NCBI RefSeq assembly: GCF_004745635.1
Contig: NZ_SRLB01000001.1
Location: forward strand, 248,001 to 312,000
Length of the DNA stretch: 64,000 bases
Direction of reading: 5' to 3'
DNA from: Methylobacterium nonmethylotrophicum
GTDB lineage: Bacteria; Pseudomonadota; Alphaproteobacteria; Rhizobiales; Beijerinckiaceae
Position 1 is the first letter of the stretch; each line of letters starts with the position of its first letter. Under the pieces are notes generated by a model. The model saw nothing but the letters and a program-made list of their open reading frames with translations, did no database searches and was not told where the DNA came from. The position numbers were made by a program, and so were the translations under genes. Shown here in pieces: positions 8,103 to 15,847 of the stretch.

Positions 8103-8759
8103 TCAGTGGCCTTCGGACGCGCCGAACATCGACTTGGCGTAGATGATGCCGAGCCCATAGGCGCCGCCGTACTTCTTGGCGATGCCGGTGGTCATCTCGT
8201 AGGTCTCGGTGCGGGCCCAGTCGCGCTGCAGCTCGAGCATGTATTGCAGCGAGGTCATCGGCTGCACGCCGGCCTGGATCATCCGCTGCATGGCGCGCTC
8301 ATGCGCCTCGTCCGAGACGTCGCCGCACGCATCCGCGATGACGTAGACCTCGTAGCCCTGGTCGATGGCCGAGAGGGTCGGGCCGACGATGCAGACCGAG
8401 GTCCACAGGCCGGCGAAAACCAGGCGGTCCTTGCCGATCTCCGACACCCGGGCCACCACGGCGGCGTCCTCCCAGGTGTTCATCGAGGTGCGGTCGAGGA
8501 GCTTCTCCTCCGGGAAGGCCGAGGTGATCTCCTCGAACATCGGCCCGGAAAAGCTCTTCTCGGCCACCGTCGTCAGCACCGTCGACACGCCGAACCCGGC
8601 GGCCGCGCGCGAGACCAGGGCGACGTTGTTGCGCAGAGTCACGGCGTCGATGGACTTCGTCGCGAAGGACATCTGCGACTGGAAGTCGATCATGATTAGT
8701 GTGTGATCGTGCGGCGAGACGAGGCGCTTTCCGGGCGTCGGCGTCGCTTTGATAGCCAT
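8103..8759 (-). CDS. Isochorismatase-family cysteine hydrolase
   Basis: The 218-aa product starts at an ATG behind AAGGAG. It shows the isochorismatase-like fold: an early catalytic Asp in TLIMIDFQSQM (about residue 25), a conserved Thr-rich strand, and GLWTSVCIVGPTLSA with the nucleophilic Cys (about residue 122). It is closest by eye to YcaC-type hydrolases of unknown substrate. It is the first gene of a minus-strand set with XapX, amidohydrolase, VOC protein and porin, which together suggest breakdown of an imported amide or ring compound. Confidence 0.85.
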   Translation of the reverse strand: MAIKATPTPGKRLVSPHDHTLIMIDFQSQMSFATKSIDAVTLRNNVALVSRAAAGFGVSTVLTTVAEKSFSGPMFEEITSAFPEEKLLDRTSMNTWEDAAVVARVSEIGKDRLVFAGLWTSVCIVGPTLSAIDQGYEVYVIADACGDVSDEAHERAMQRMIQAGVQPMTSLQYMLELQRDWARTETYEMTTGIAKKYGGAYGLGIIYAKSMFGASEGH

Positions 8760-9128
8760 GAGTCGGGCTCCTTACGCTCGTCCTGGCGGACGGTGACCGT
8801 TGCGCCACCGCTCTCGGGCCGGTGGCGTTGCCGGTTTCTAGTCCCGCCGGGGACACGCGGATTGGAGGCTTTGCGCGCAGCTTGGACGAATGCGCTGTCG
8901 CGGCGTCCCAAAGGTGCGTTGCGGGGAACCTTTCCCGGTCGGGCTCGATGCCATCGCCGACGAGGCGCGGGGTGTCTCATCCCACCGCGGGCCTGATGGG
9001 GAGCCCGGTCCGGGCGCAGTCTCCCGGACCGACAAAACACCGCGAGAATCGACAAGACCCAGGGGCGCCCACCGCCAGATCCTTTGGCTGCGAACGCGGC
9101 CTCGGCAGGCGGGCCGACCGGGAAGGCC
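8760..9128. other. Divergent intergenic region
   Basis: These 369 bases separate the isochorismatase (minus) from the cyclase (plus). The open frames here have no family features and are read as GC-rich noise. The region must hold two divergent promoters, but none is clear by eye. Confidence 0.5.
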
Positions 9129-10376
9129 ATGATCGAGCATCACGATAGAGGCGAGGCACCTCTGCCCGGCCTGCGCGAAGCGCTGCTGCGCTGGCTCTTG
9201 CACGACGCGGTGGACGTGCGCTTTCTCGATGACGTTTTCGCGGTCTTCTGCGACCGGCTGCGCCGCGACGGCGTTGCGGTCGCGTATGCCACGCTGCACC
9301 TGCGCACCAACCATCCGCAATGGCTCGGCATCGAGATCCTGTGGCGGAAGGGCTGCCATGCGCCGCGCTCGCGCAATCTCGATTACGGGCAGTTCGGGAT
9401 GGAAGGTTTTCGTGGCAGCCCGGCGGCGCGGATCCTCGCCGGTGCCGAGATGGTGCGACACCGCCAGGACGAGACGGGCGAGGACGCGCACCCGGAAGTC
9501 GCCGGACTAATGACTGTCGAGGGCCTGACCGACCTCGTCGCATGGCCGATGCGCTACACGCTGGGCCGGCGCCACGTGGCCTCCTTCGCGAGCGACCGGC
9601 CGGACGGGTTCACGCAGGCCGAGATCGCCCTCCTGACGGACCTTCTTCCGGCTCTGGCCGTCGTCACCGAGGTGCGCCACCGAAACCGCCTGACCCGCCT
9701 CCTCCTCGATACCTATGTCGGGCCGCATGCGGGCGAGATGATCCTGAACGGCGCGACGCGGCGGGGCAGCGGCGTCACCGTCGCGGCGGCGATCATGGTG
9801 GTCGACCTGCGCGGCTTCACCCGGATCTCCGAGCTGTGGCCGCGCGACGACGTGATCGCGCTCCTCAACGACTATTTCGATGCGGTGTGCTGCCCGGTGG
9901 AGCGCAACGGCGGCGAGATCCTGAAGTTCATGGGCGACGGCCTGCTAGCGATCTTTCCCCTCAACCGGCCGGATGCAGGCGTCGCGACCCTGCGAGCCGC
10001 CGACGAGGCCCGTCGAGCGATGCGCGACCTCAACGGGGTCCGCGCGGCCCAAGGTCTCGACGCTCTCGGCTACGGGATCGGGGTCCATGCGGGCGCGGTG
10101 ATGTACGGCAACATCGGCTCGCGCACCCGGCTCGACTTCACCGTCATCGGCCCGGCCGTCAACGTCGCCGCCCGGCTGGAGGGGCTGACGAAGGCGCTCG
10201 ACGCGGACGTGCTGGTCTCGGGTGCCTTCGCGGCGCTCCTCGACGCGCCCACGTCGCTGGCCTGCCTTGGGAGTTTCCCGCTGCGCGGCGTCGGCGAGCC
10301 GCTGGAGGTCTATCGGCTCGCCGAACAGGAGGTCCCGGGTAACAAGCCGCGCCGCGGAGCCGTCAACCCTCGATGA
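9129..10376 (+). CDS. Class III adenylate/guanylate cyclase
   Basis: The start at 9129 follows GGGAAGG; an ATG 45 bases earlier is less likely. The 415-aa soluble protein has an N-terminal regulatory part of about 200 residues resembling a degenerate GAF-like domain. A class III cyclase domain follows. Metal-binding Asp residues are in MVVDLRGFTRISE (about D226) and FMGDGLLAIF (about D270), and the transition-state region reads NVAARLEGL. It makes cyclic nucleotide from ATP or GTP, with the specificity unresolved. Its 3' end overlaps the convergent hydrolase by 14 bases. Confidence 0.9.
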   Translation: MIEHHDRGEAPLPGLREALLRWLLHDAVDVRFLDDVFAVFCDRLRRDGVAVAYATLHLRTNHPQWLGIEILWRKGCHAPRSRNLDYGQFGMEGFRGSPAARILAGAEMVRHRQDETGEDAHPEVAGLMTVEGLTDLVAWPMRYTLGRRHVASFASDRPDGFTQAEIALLTDLLPALAVVTEVRHRNRLTRLLLDTYVGPHAGEMILNGATRRGSGVTVAAAIMVVDLRGFTRISELWPRDDVIALLNDYFDAVCCPVERNGGEILKFMGDGLLAIFPLNRPDAGVATLRAADEARRAMRDLNGVRAAQGLDALGYGIGVHAGAVMYGNIGSRTRLDFTVIGPAVNVAARLEGLTKALDADVLVSGAFAALLDAPTSLACLGSFPLRGVGEPLEVYRLAEQEVPGNKPRRGAVNPR

Positions 10377-11178
10377 AGGCCAGGAGGTCGGCGTTGAGGC
10401 GATCAGCATGGGTCGTCGCCGTGGCGTGGGGGGCGCCCGGATAGACCTTGAGCGTCGCGCCACGGATCATCTCGGCGGCGAGTTTGCCGGTGGATTCGAA
10501 CGGCACGACCTGGTCGGCGTCGCCGTGGACCACCAGGGTCGGCACGTCGATCCTCTGCATGTCGGGCCGGAAGTCGGTTTCGGCGAAGGCCGTGGCGCAA
10601 TCCACCGTGGCCTTGATCGAGGCCATGAGGGCGATCTGCAATGTCTGCTTGAAGACACCCTGCGAGACCGTCATGCCTTTGTTGGTGCCGTAGAAGACTG
10701 GGTTGAAATCATCGAGGAACTGCGCCCGATCCTTGACGATCCCGGCCTTCAGGGCATCGAAGAAGGACTTGTCCGGCCCATCATGGTCGGCGGTCTTGCC
10801 GAAGATCGGTGTGACGGCGCTGACCAGAGCGAGCTTGGCGACCCGCCCCGAGCCATGCCGGGCGATATAGCGGGTCACGTCCCCGCCGCCCATCGAGAAG
10901 CCGACCAGCACGACCTCCCGCAAGTCCAAAGCCGCGATCAGCGCCGCGATGTCGTCCGACATCGTGTCGTAGTCGTAGCCGCCCCAGGGCTGGCCCGACC
11001 GGCCGAAACCACGCCGGTCGAACGCCACCGTGCGGTAGCCGCGTTCGGCGAAGAACAGCATCTGCGCGTCCCACATGTCCGCCGAGAGCGGCCAGCCGTG
11101 GCTGAACAGGACCGGCTGCCCGGTGCCCCAGTCCTTGTAGTAGATCTCGGTTCCGTCCTCGGTCTTGATCGTCGGCAT
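10363..11178 (-). CDS. Non-heme haloperoxidase-type alpha/beta hydrolase
   Basis: This 271-aa protein has the complete catalytic set of the cofactor-free haloperoxidase/esterase group. HGWPLSADMW is the oxyanion-hole segment, GFSMGGGD holds the nucleophilic Ser, VHGDADQVVPF the acid, and GAPHATATTHAD the base. It has no signal peptide and is cytoplasmic. A GGGGAAGCAGG ribosome site precedes the ATG. It is divergent from an AraC regulator at 11441, which may control it. The in vivo activity is more probably esterase or perhydrolase than halogenation. Confidence 0.85.
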   Translation of the reverse strand: MPTIKTEDGTEIYYKDWGTGQPVLFSHGWPLSADMWDAQMLFFAERGYRTVAFDRRGFGRSGQPWGGYDYDTMSDDIAALIAALDLREVVLVGFSMGGGDVTRYIARHGSGRVAKLALVSAVTPIFGKTADHDGPDKSFFDALKAGIVKDRAQFLDDFNPVFYGTNKGMTVSQGVFKQTLQIALMASIKATVDCATAFAETDFRPDMQRIDVPTLVVHGDADQVVPFESTGKLAAEMIRGATLKVYPGAPHATATTHADRLNADLLAFIEG

Positions 11179-11440
11179 GTCCTGCTTCCCCTGGGTGGCG
11201 GCGCGCAGGATAGGTTCGGGGCGGGCGGGCGGATTGGACGATCGCGATGCGGCTTGTGCGGAATCCCTCTGCCGTAGCGGCCGCCTCGCCCGGGAGCCGG
11301 GGTGCCGCCCACCCGGCGACTGGGGCCGATAAGCAGCAGTGCGGACGGTTAGTCCGATCTGTTCGGATCGGTGGATCGTTTTTCATGTCCGAGCAGGCGT
11401 CCATACCCGCCGCAATGACGATCGTGCTCAGAACCGTCTG

Positions 11441-12358
11441 ATGCGGCCGGGATCCACTCCTCCGGACCCGTTCCTCGGAGAGCGGTTCGCAGGGTATCTG
11501 GGCGTCGCAGCCTGCACGCCTCGCCGCGTCCACCGCGACGGCCTCATGTGGATCGGCGTAACGCGCCTGATCGGCTCCCGCTCCGGGAACGAGCGGATCG
11601 CGCCGACGGCCGAAGAGGACGCATTCAGCATCGTCCATTTCATGCGTAGCATCGAACGGCACGAGCGCTGGCGCCAGGGCTATTGTGTCTTCGGCGGCGC
11701 GTTCGCAGCCGACACCGTGAGCGTGCTCGATCTGCGCGAGCCTGTGGAGTGCGCGATCCGCGGCGACATCGACGCCGTGCAGTACTACATTCCGCGTGCG
11801 GCCCTCGACGCGTTCGCCCGGGAGAACGACGCGCGTCCGGTATCCACGCTGGCGTGGTGCCGGCAAATGCCCGATCCCGTTGCGGCGCCCCTGTCGCGTC
11901 TTCTAATCCCCGCCCTTCGCGGGGGTAGTCCCGCCAACGACCTGTTCGTCGAGCAGCTCTGCCTCGGCCTGCTCGCCCATGTCGCCTGCGCCTACGGGGG
12001 AATGCAGCCGGCCACGTCCGCCATCGGCGGATTGGCAGGTTGGCAGGAACGCCGGGCCAGGGAGATCATGCACGCCCGCTTCGCGACGCGACTGACCATC
12101 GCCGGCATCGCGCGAGAATGCGGCTTGACGGCGAGCCATTTCGCGCGTGCCTTCCGCAGGAGCACCAGACAGCGCCCGCACGAATACCTCACCGCCATCC
12201 GGATCGCGCACGCCAAGGAGCTGGCGCGCAACTCGGACCTACCCCTGTCGGACATCGCGCTGCTCTGCGGCTTTGGAGACCAGAGCTACTTCACGCGCAC
12301 CTTCACGCGGGAGGTCGGCACCAGCCCAGGGCTGTGGCGGCGCACGCATCGGCCGTGA
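11441..12358 (+). CDS. AraC family transcriptional regulator
   Basis: The 305-aa product starts at the ATG at 11441; the longer frame to 11339 overlaps the promoter region of the divergent hydrolase. The C-terminal 100 residues carry the double HTH of AraC proteins: LTIAGIARECGLTASHFARAF as the first HTH and LSDIALLCGFGDQSYFTRTF as the second. They end in the GTSPGLWRR motif. The N-terminal domain is a divergent ligand-binding region. It is a close paralogue of the regulators at 13548-14573 and 22208-23203. Confidence 0.85.
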   Translation: MRPGSTPPDPFLGERFAGYLGVAACTPRRVHRDGLMWIGVTRLIGSRSGNERIAPTAEEDAFSIVHFMRSIERHERWRQGYCVFGGAFAADTVSVLDLREPVECAIRGDIDAVQYYIPRAALDAFARENDARPVSTLAWCRQMPDPVAAPLSRLLIPALRGGSPANDLFVEQLCLGLLAHVACAYGGMQPATSAIGGLAGWQERRAREIMHARFATRLTIAGIARECGLTASHFARAFRRSTRQRPHEYLTAIRIAHAKELARNSDLPLSDIALLCGFGDQSYFTRTFTREVGTSPGLWRRTHRP

Positions 12359-12566
12359 ATCCGAAACTGAAGGTGTTGCGCCTTCCAGCCGGCGAGTGCC
12401 TTGTGACGCAGTGTCCCGCATGCCATCGAGGTCATGCCGTGGACGGTCCCGGCGGGTCATCGATCCCGCCCTGCGCGGCACGGCGTCCGGTTTAGCCGTA
12501 CGGTGGTGCAGGATCGCTTCTACGTGGCCTCGTGGGCCTGCGGCCGTTCGGAGCGACGGGGTGGCG

Positions 12567-13490
12567 ATGGACAAGCTTGCGGGATTGTCGGTGTTCGTGC
12601 AGGTCGCCGATTCCGGCTCCTTCGCGGCGGCCGCGCGGGCACTCGGACTGACCGCGTCAGCCATCGGCAAGACGATCGCGCGCCTAGAGGAGCAGCTGGA
12701 GGTCCGGCTGTTCCACCGGAACACCCGCAGCCTCAGCCTAACGGCCGAGGGCGCGCAGTTCCTCGACCGCTGTCGCGGGATCATGGAGGCGGTCGCCGCG
12801 GCCGAGCGCGAGCTTGCCGGATCACGCAGCGGAGACCTCCGCGGGAAGCTGCGCGTCAGCGTTCCCCTGGTGAGCCGGCAGTGGCACCGGCTGTTCCTGT
12901 CGTTCATGGAGACCCATCCCGGGCTCGAGCTCGAACTCAACTACACCAACCGCGTCGTCGACATGGTCGAGGAGGGGTTCGAGGCGGCCGTGCGAATCGG
13001 CATTCTCAAGGACTCGCGATTGCGCATGCGCCGACTCGGGAGCTTCCGGCGTGTTCTCGTCGCGGCCCCGGGCTACCTGGAGCGCCACGGTGTGCCGGTC
13101 GATCTCGACGACCTCGAGCGGCACGACTGCCTGCGCAGTAGGAACGCCTCGTCCTGCCAGCTCGACGTCTGGCCCCTGGGTCCCGATCCCGCGCGGCGCA
13201 GCGCCCGGCTCAGACCCCGGTTTATCGTCGATCACAGCGAGATGCTCCTGACCGCGGCCCTCGGCGGGGCCGGGATCGCCTGCGTCCCGGAGTTCTGGGC
13301 TTGCGAGCATGTCAGGAGGGGAGAACTGCGGATCGTCCTGGCCGACGAGACTGCAAACACCCGGGAGGTCTCCGCCGTCTGGCCGGGCGGACAGGTGGCC
13401 TGCCCCAGGGTATCGGCGTTCGTTGGCTTCTTGGCGATCCACCTTCCCCCGGTCCTCGCGGAGTCGAGGGAAGGTGGATCGCCGTGTTGA
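12567..13490 (+). CDS. LysR family transcriptional regulator
   Basis: The ATG at 12567 begins the standard 307-aa LysR layout: winged HTH (MDKLAGLSVFVQVADSGSF, then ALGLTASAIGKTIARLE) and a periplasmic-binding-like effector domain. RNTRSLSLTAEGAQFL is typical of the CrgA-like subgroup. It sits downstream of the AraC gene on the same strand, and no obvious target gene is divergent to it. The target may be itself or the nearby ene-reductase. Confidence 0.9.
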   Translation: MDKLAGLSVFVQVADSGSFAAAARALGLTASAIGKTIARLEEQLEVRLFHRNTRSLSLTAEGAQFLDRCRGIMEAVAAAERELAGSRSGDLRGKLRVSVPLVSRQWHRLFLSFMETHPGLELELNYTNRVVDMVEEGFEAAVRIGILKDSRLRMRRLGSFRRVLVAAPGYLERHGVPVDLDDLERHDCLRSRNASSCQLDVWPLGPDPARRSARLRPRFIVDHSEMLLTAALGGAGIACVPEFWACEHVRRGELRIVLADETANTREVSAVWPGGQVACPRVSAFVGFLAIHLPPVLAESREGGSPC

Positions 13491-13547
13491 GCGATGAAAC
13501 TGCGACGGTCGTTCTCGACCGGCCCGACTCGGGTTCCGCCGGCTCCG

Positions 13548-14573
13548 CTACGACGTGCCCCGATCGTCAAGGAGCCCATCCTCGTCGTGCGGCTGCATCA
13601 ATGAGAGCGCGAGCGGATGCGGTGCGTGCAGGCGCCGCCATTGTCCGGGGCTAGTCCCGACCGCACGGGAGAAGACCCGGGTGAAGTAGCTCTGGTCGTG
13701 AAAGCCGCAAGAGAGGGCGATGTCGGCCAGCGGCAGTCCCGTCGTCATCATGAGCGTGCGCGCCTCATCGATCCGCAGGGCCGACAGGTACTGATGCGGC
13801 GAGCGCCCGGTGCTGCGCCGGAAGGCGGCGGCGAAGTAGCTCGGGGAGAGTCCGCACGCGCGGCTGACCTCGGTGATCGTCATCGAGCTGGCAAGCCGGG
13901 CCCGCATCACCTCCTTGGCGCGCCGTTCCTGCCAGGGCGCGAGCCCGCCGCGCCGGGGGCTCACCCGCGTGGGGACCTGCCCGTAGCGGTGAGCCACGTG
14001 GGCCAGGAAGGCCAGCACGAGATGGTCGACGAAGACCGCGCGTGCTGGGTCCGGCCGTTCGATCGCCGGGAGGAGCAACTTCACCAAACTGAGAGCGACG
14101 GGATCAACCCGGTCGCGGGGCCAGGACAGGCCGACGGGCCGGGCGAAGCCCTCCTCCGCGGCGACATCGTGCAGGACTGCGTCGGGCAGATAGAGCTGCA
14201 TCGCGTCGAAGGTGCCACGCATGGTGGAGCGGGGCGTGTCGCCGAGGCTCAGCGCGCTGACCGCTCCGGCCGGGACCATTCCCGCGTGCCGGACGCGGCC
14301 GGTGACCCGCAAGTCGTGGTGTTGCAGCGGCCGGAGCTGGATCACGATGCTGAAGGCGGCCTCAGGTCTGAGTGGCGCCGTGACCGCGTCGGGTATCACC
14401 TGCCCCTGGAGCCGCGTCAGGACGAGCGGCGCGAGACGGCCACGCCCGACCGGGAGCGAAGAGGTCGCCCGGATTCCGAAATGCCGGGCGAGGCGTTCGC
14501 CGTGCAGGCCCTGCCGTGGCCCGGCCTGATGCGAGGATGGCGCCATGCGCCGTGTCTCGGACTCTGCTGCCAT
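13548..14573 (-). CDS. AraC family transcriptional regulator
   Basis: The product has 341 aa, or 332 if the ATG at 14546 is used. The C-terminal double HTH is clear: SMTITEVSRACGLSPSYFAAAF and LADIALSCGFHDQSYFTRVF, followed by GTSPGQWRRLH. The N-terminal half aligns by eye with the regulators at 11441 and 22208 (for example a VIQLRPLQHHDL-type strand). It is immediately downstream, on the same strand, of the ene-reductase at 14710 and may regulate it. Confidence 0.85.
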   Translation of the reverse strand: MAAESETRRMAPSSHQAGPRQGLHGERLARHFGIRATSSLPVGRGRLAPLVLTRLQGQVIPDAVTAPLRPEAAFSIVIQLRPLQHHDLRVTGRVRHAGMVPAGAVSALSLGDTPRSTMRGTFDAMQLYLPDAVLHDVAAEEGFARPVGLSWPRDRVDPVALSLVKLLLPAIERPDPARAVFVDHLVLAFLAHVAHRYGQVPTRVSPRRGGLAPWQERRAKEVMRARLASSMTITEVSRACGLSPSYFAAAFRRSTGRSPHQYLSALRIDEARTLMMTTGLPLADIALSCGFHDQSYFTRVFSRAVGTSPGQWRRLHAPHPLALSLMQPHDEDGLLDDRGTS

Positions 14574-14709
14574 GGGCCGTCATCGAGAAGGTCTAGCAAG
14601 GTCTGGACACAAATTTCTCCCAAGTCAGCGCGGGAATGAAGTTATCCATGCGTATCGGATCGCGGGATCGTGGGCCGCAGTTACAGGGTGATCCGCGCAC
14701 CAGATCGCG

Positions 14710-15828
14710 TCATCGTTCGCGGCTCGCCTGTCCGGCAGCGAGCGTCGGGTAGTCGGTGTAGCCGGTTTCGTCGCCGCCATAGACGCCGACCGGTCGCGGA
14801 GCGTTGTAGGGACCGCCGGCACGGATGCGGGCGGGCAGGTCGGGATTGGCCACGAACGGGCGCCCGAACGCGACGGCCTCGGCCTCGCCTTGCGCCACGA
14901 TCGCGGCGGCTCGCTCCGGAGTGAGGCCGCCATTGACGATCAGCGGGCCCGGGTAGAGCGGGCGAAACAGCGCCAGCATCCGGTCGTAGTCGGGGGCTCC
15001 GGTCCAAGCGTTGGTATCCGCGAGGTGCAGGTAGGAGAGACCGGCCCCGGCGAGCCAGGACACCAGCGGGCCGTAGGTCTCGGCGGGATCCGGATCGCGG
15101 ACGTCGTTGTAGGTGGCAAAGGGCGAGAGCCGGAGACCGACGCGATCCGGCGGCACCGCGTCCGTCACCGCGGCCACCACCTCCCGCAGGAAGCGGGCGC
15201 GCCCCTGCGCATCGCCGCCATACGCGTCGGTGCGCCGGTTGGTGATAGGCGAGAGGAATTGCGGGATCAGGTAGCCGTTGGCGCCGTGGATCTCCACGCC
15301 GTCGAAACCGGCCTCGCGGGCATGGGCGGCCGCGAGGCGGTAGGCTTCGACCGTCGCTGCGATCTCAGACCCCGTCATGGCGCGGGAATGCGTCGCCGCG
15401 ATCCGCACGTAGGCGCCGTTGGCGAGAAGTCCCCAGACCTGAAGCGCGCCCAGATCGTCGTTCACGCCCGACGGCGACAGGGGCTCGTGACCGCCGAGCA
15501 GACCCCGCGCGCTCGCCCGGCCGCCGTGCCAGAGCTGCGCCACGATGAGGCCGCCCTCCGCGTGCACCGCCTCGACGATCGGCCGCCAGCCCTCGACCTG
15601 GGCGCGCGTCCACAGGCCCGGCGCGCGGTCGAAGGCGTTCGACATCGGATCGACGTTCACGCCCTCGGAGACGATCAATCCGGCGCCGGCCCGAGCGGCG
15701 TAGTATCGCGCGGCCGAAGCGTTGATGACGCCCTGCGCGTCGGCGCGCGAGCGCGTCATTGGGGCCATGACGATGCGGTTCGCGAGCGTGAAGCCGCCGA
15801 GGCGGACGGGGTCGAACAAGTCTGCCAT
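14710..15828 (-). CDS. Old yellow enzyme family alkene reductase
   Basis: The start at 15828 is set by GGAAGGAAAG. The 372-aa FMN-dependent TIM barrel shows MAPMTRSRA near the N-terminus, AQLWHGGRAS, FDGVEIHGANGYLIPQFLSP with the His-Asn pair that binds the substrate carbonyl or nitro group, NRRTDAYGG, and GRPFVANPDL binding the FMN phosphate. It reduces activated alkenes or nitro compounds with NAD(P)H. It lies 20 bases downstream of the Mo hydroxylase large subunit on the same strand, so it may be co-transcribed with that set. Confidence 0.92.
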   Translation of the reverse strand: MADLFDPVRLGGFTLANRIVMAPMTRSRADAQGVINASAARYYAARAGAGLIVSEGVNVDPMSNAFDRAPGLWTRAQVEGWRPIVEAVHAEGGLIVAQLWHGGRASARGLLGGHEPLSPSGVNDDLGALQVWGLLANGAYVRIAATHSRAMTGSEIAATVEAYRLAAAHAREAGFDGVEIHGANGYLIPQFLSPITNRRTDAYGGDAQGRARFLREVVAAVTDAVPPDRVGLRLSPFATYNDVRDPDPAETYGPLVSWLAGAGLSYLHLADTNAWTGAPDYDRMLALFRPLYPGPLIVNGGLTPERAAAIVAQGEAEAVAFGRPFVANPDLPARIRAGGPYNAPRPVGVYGGDETGYTDYPTLAAGQASRER

Positions 15829-15847
15829 CGCATCTTTCCTTCCGTCG

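Noticed and set aside
10363..11178. True halogenating peroxidase
   Set aside because: It has a Ser-His-Asp triad and no cofactor site. The family name is historical and esterase/perhydrolase activity is more likely.
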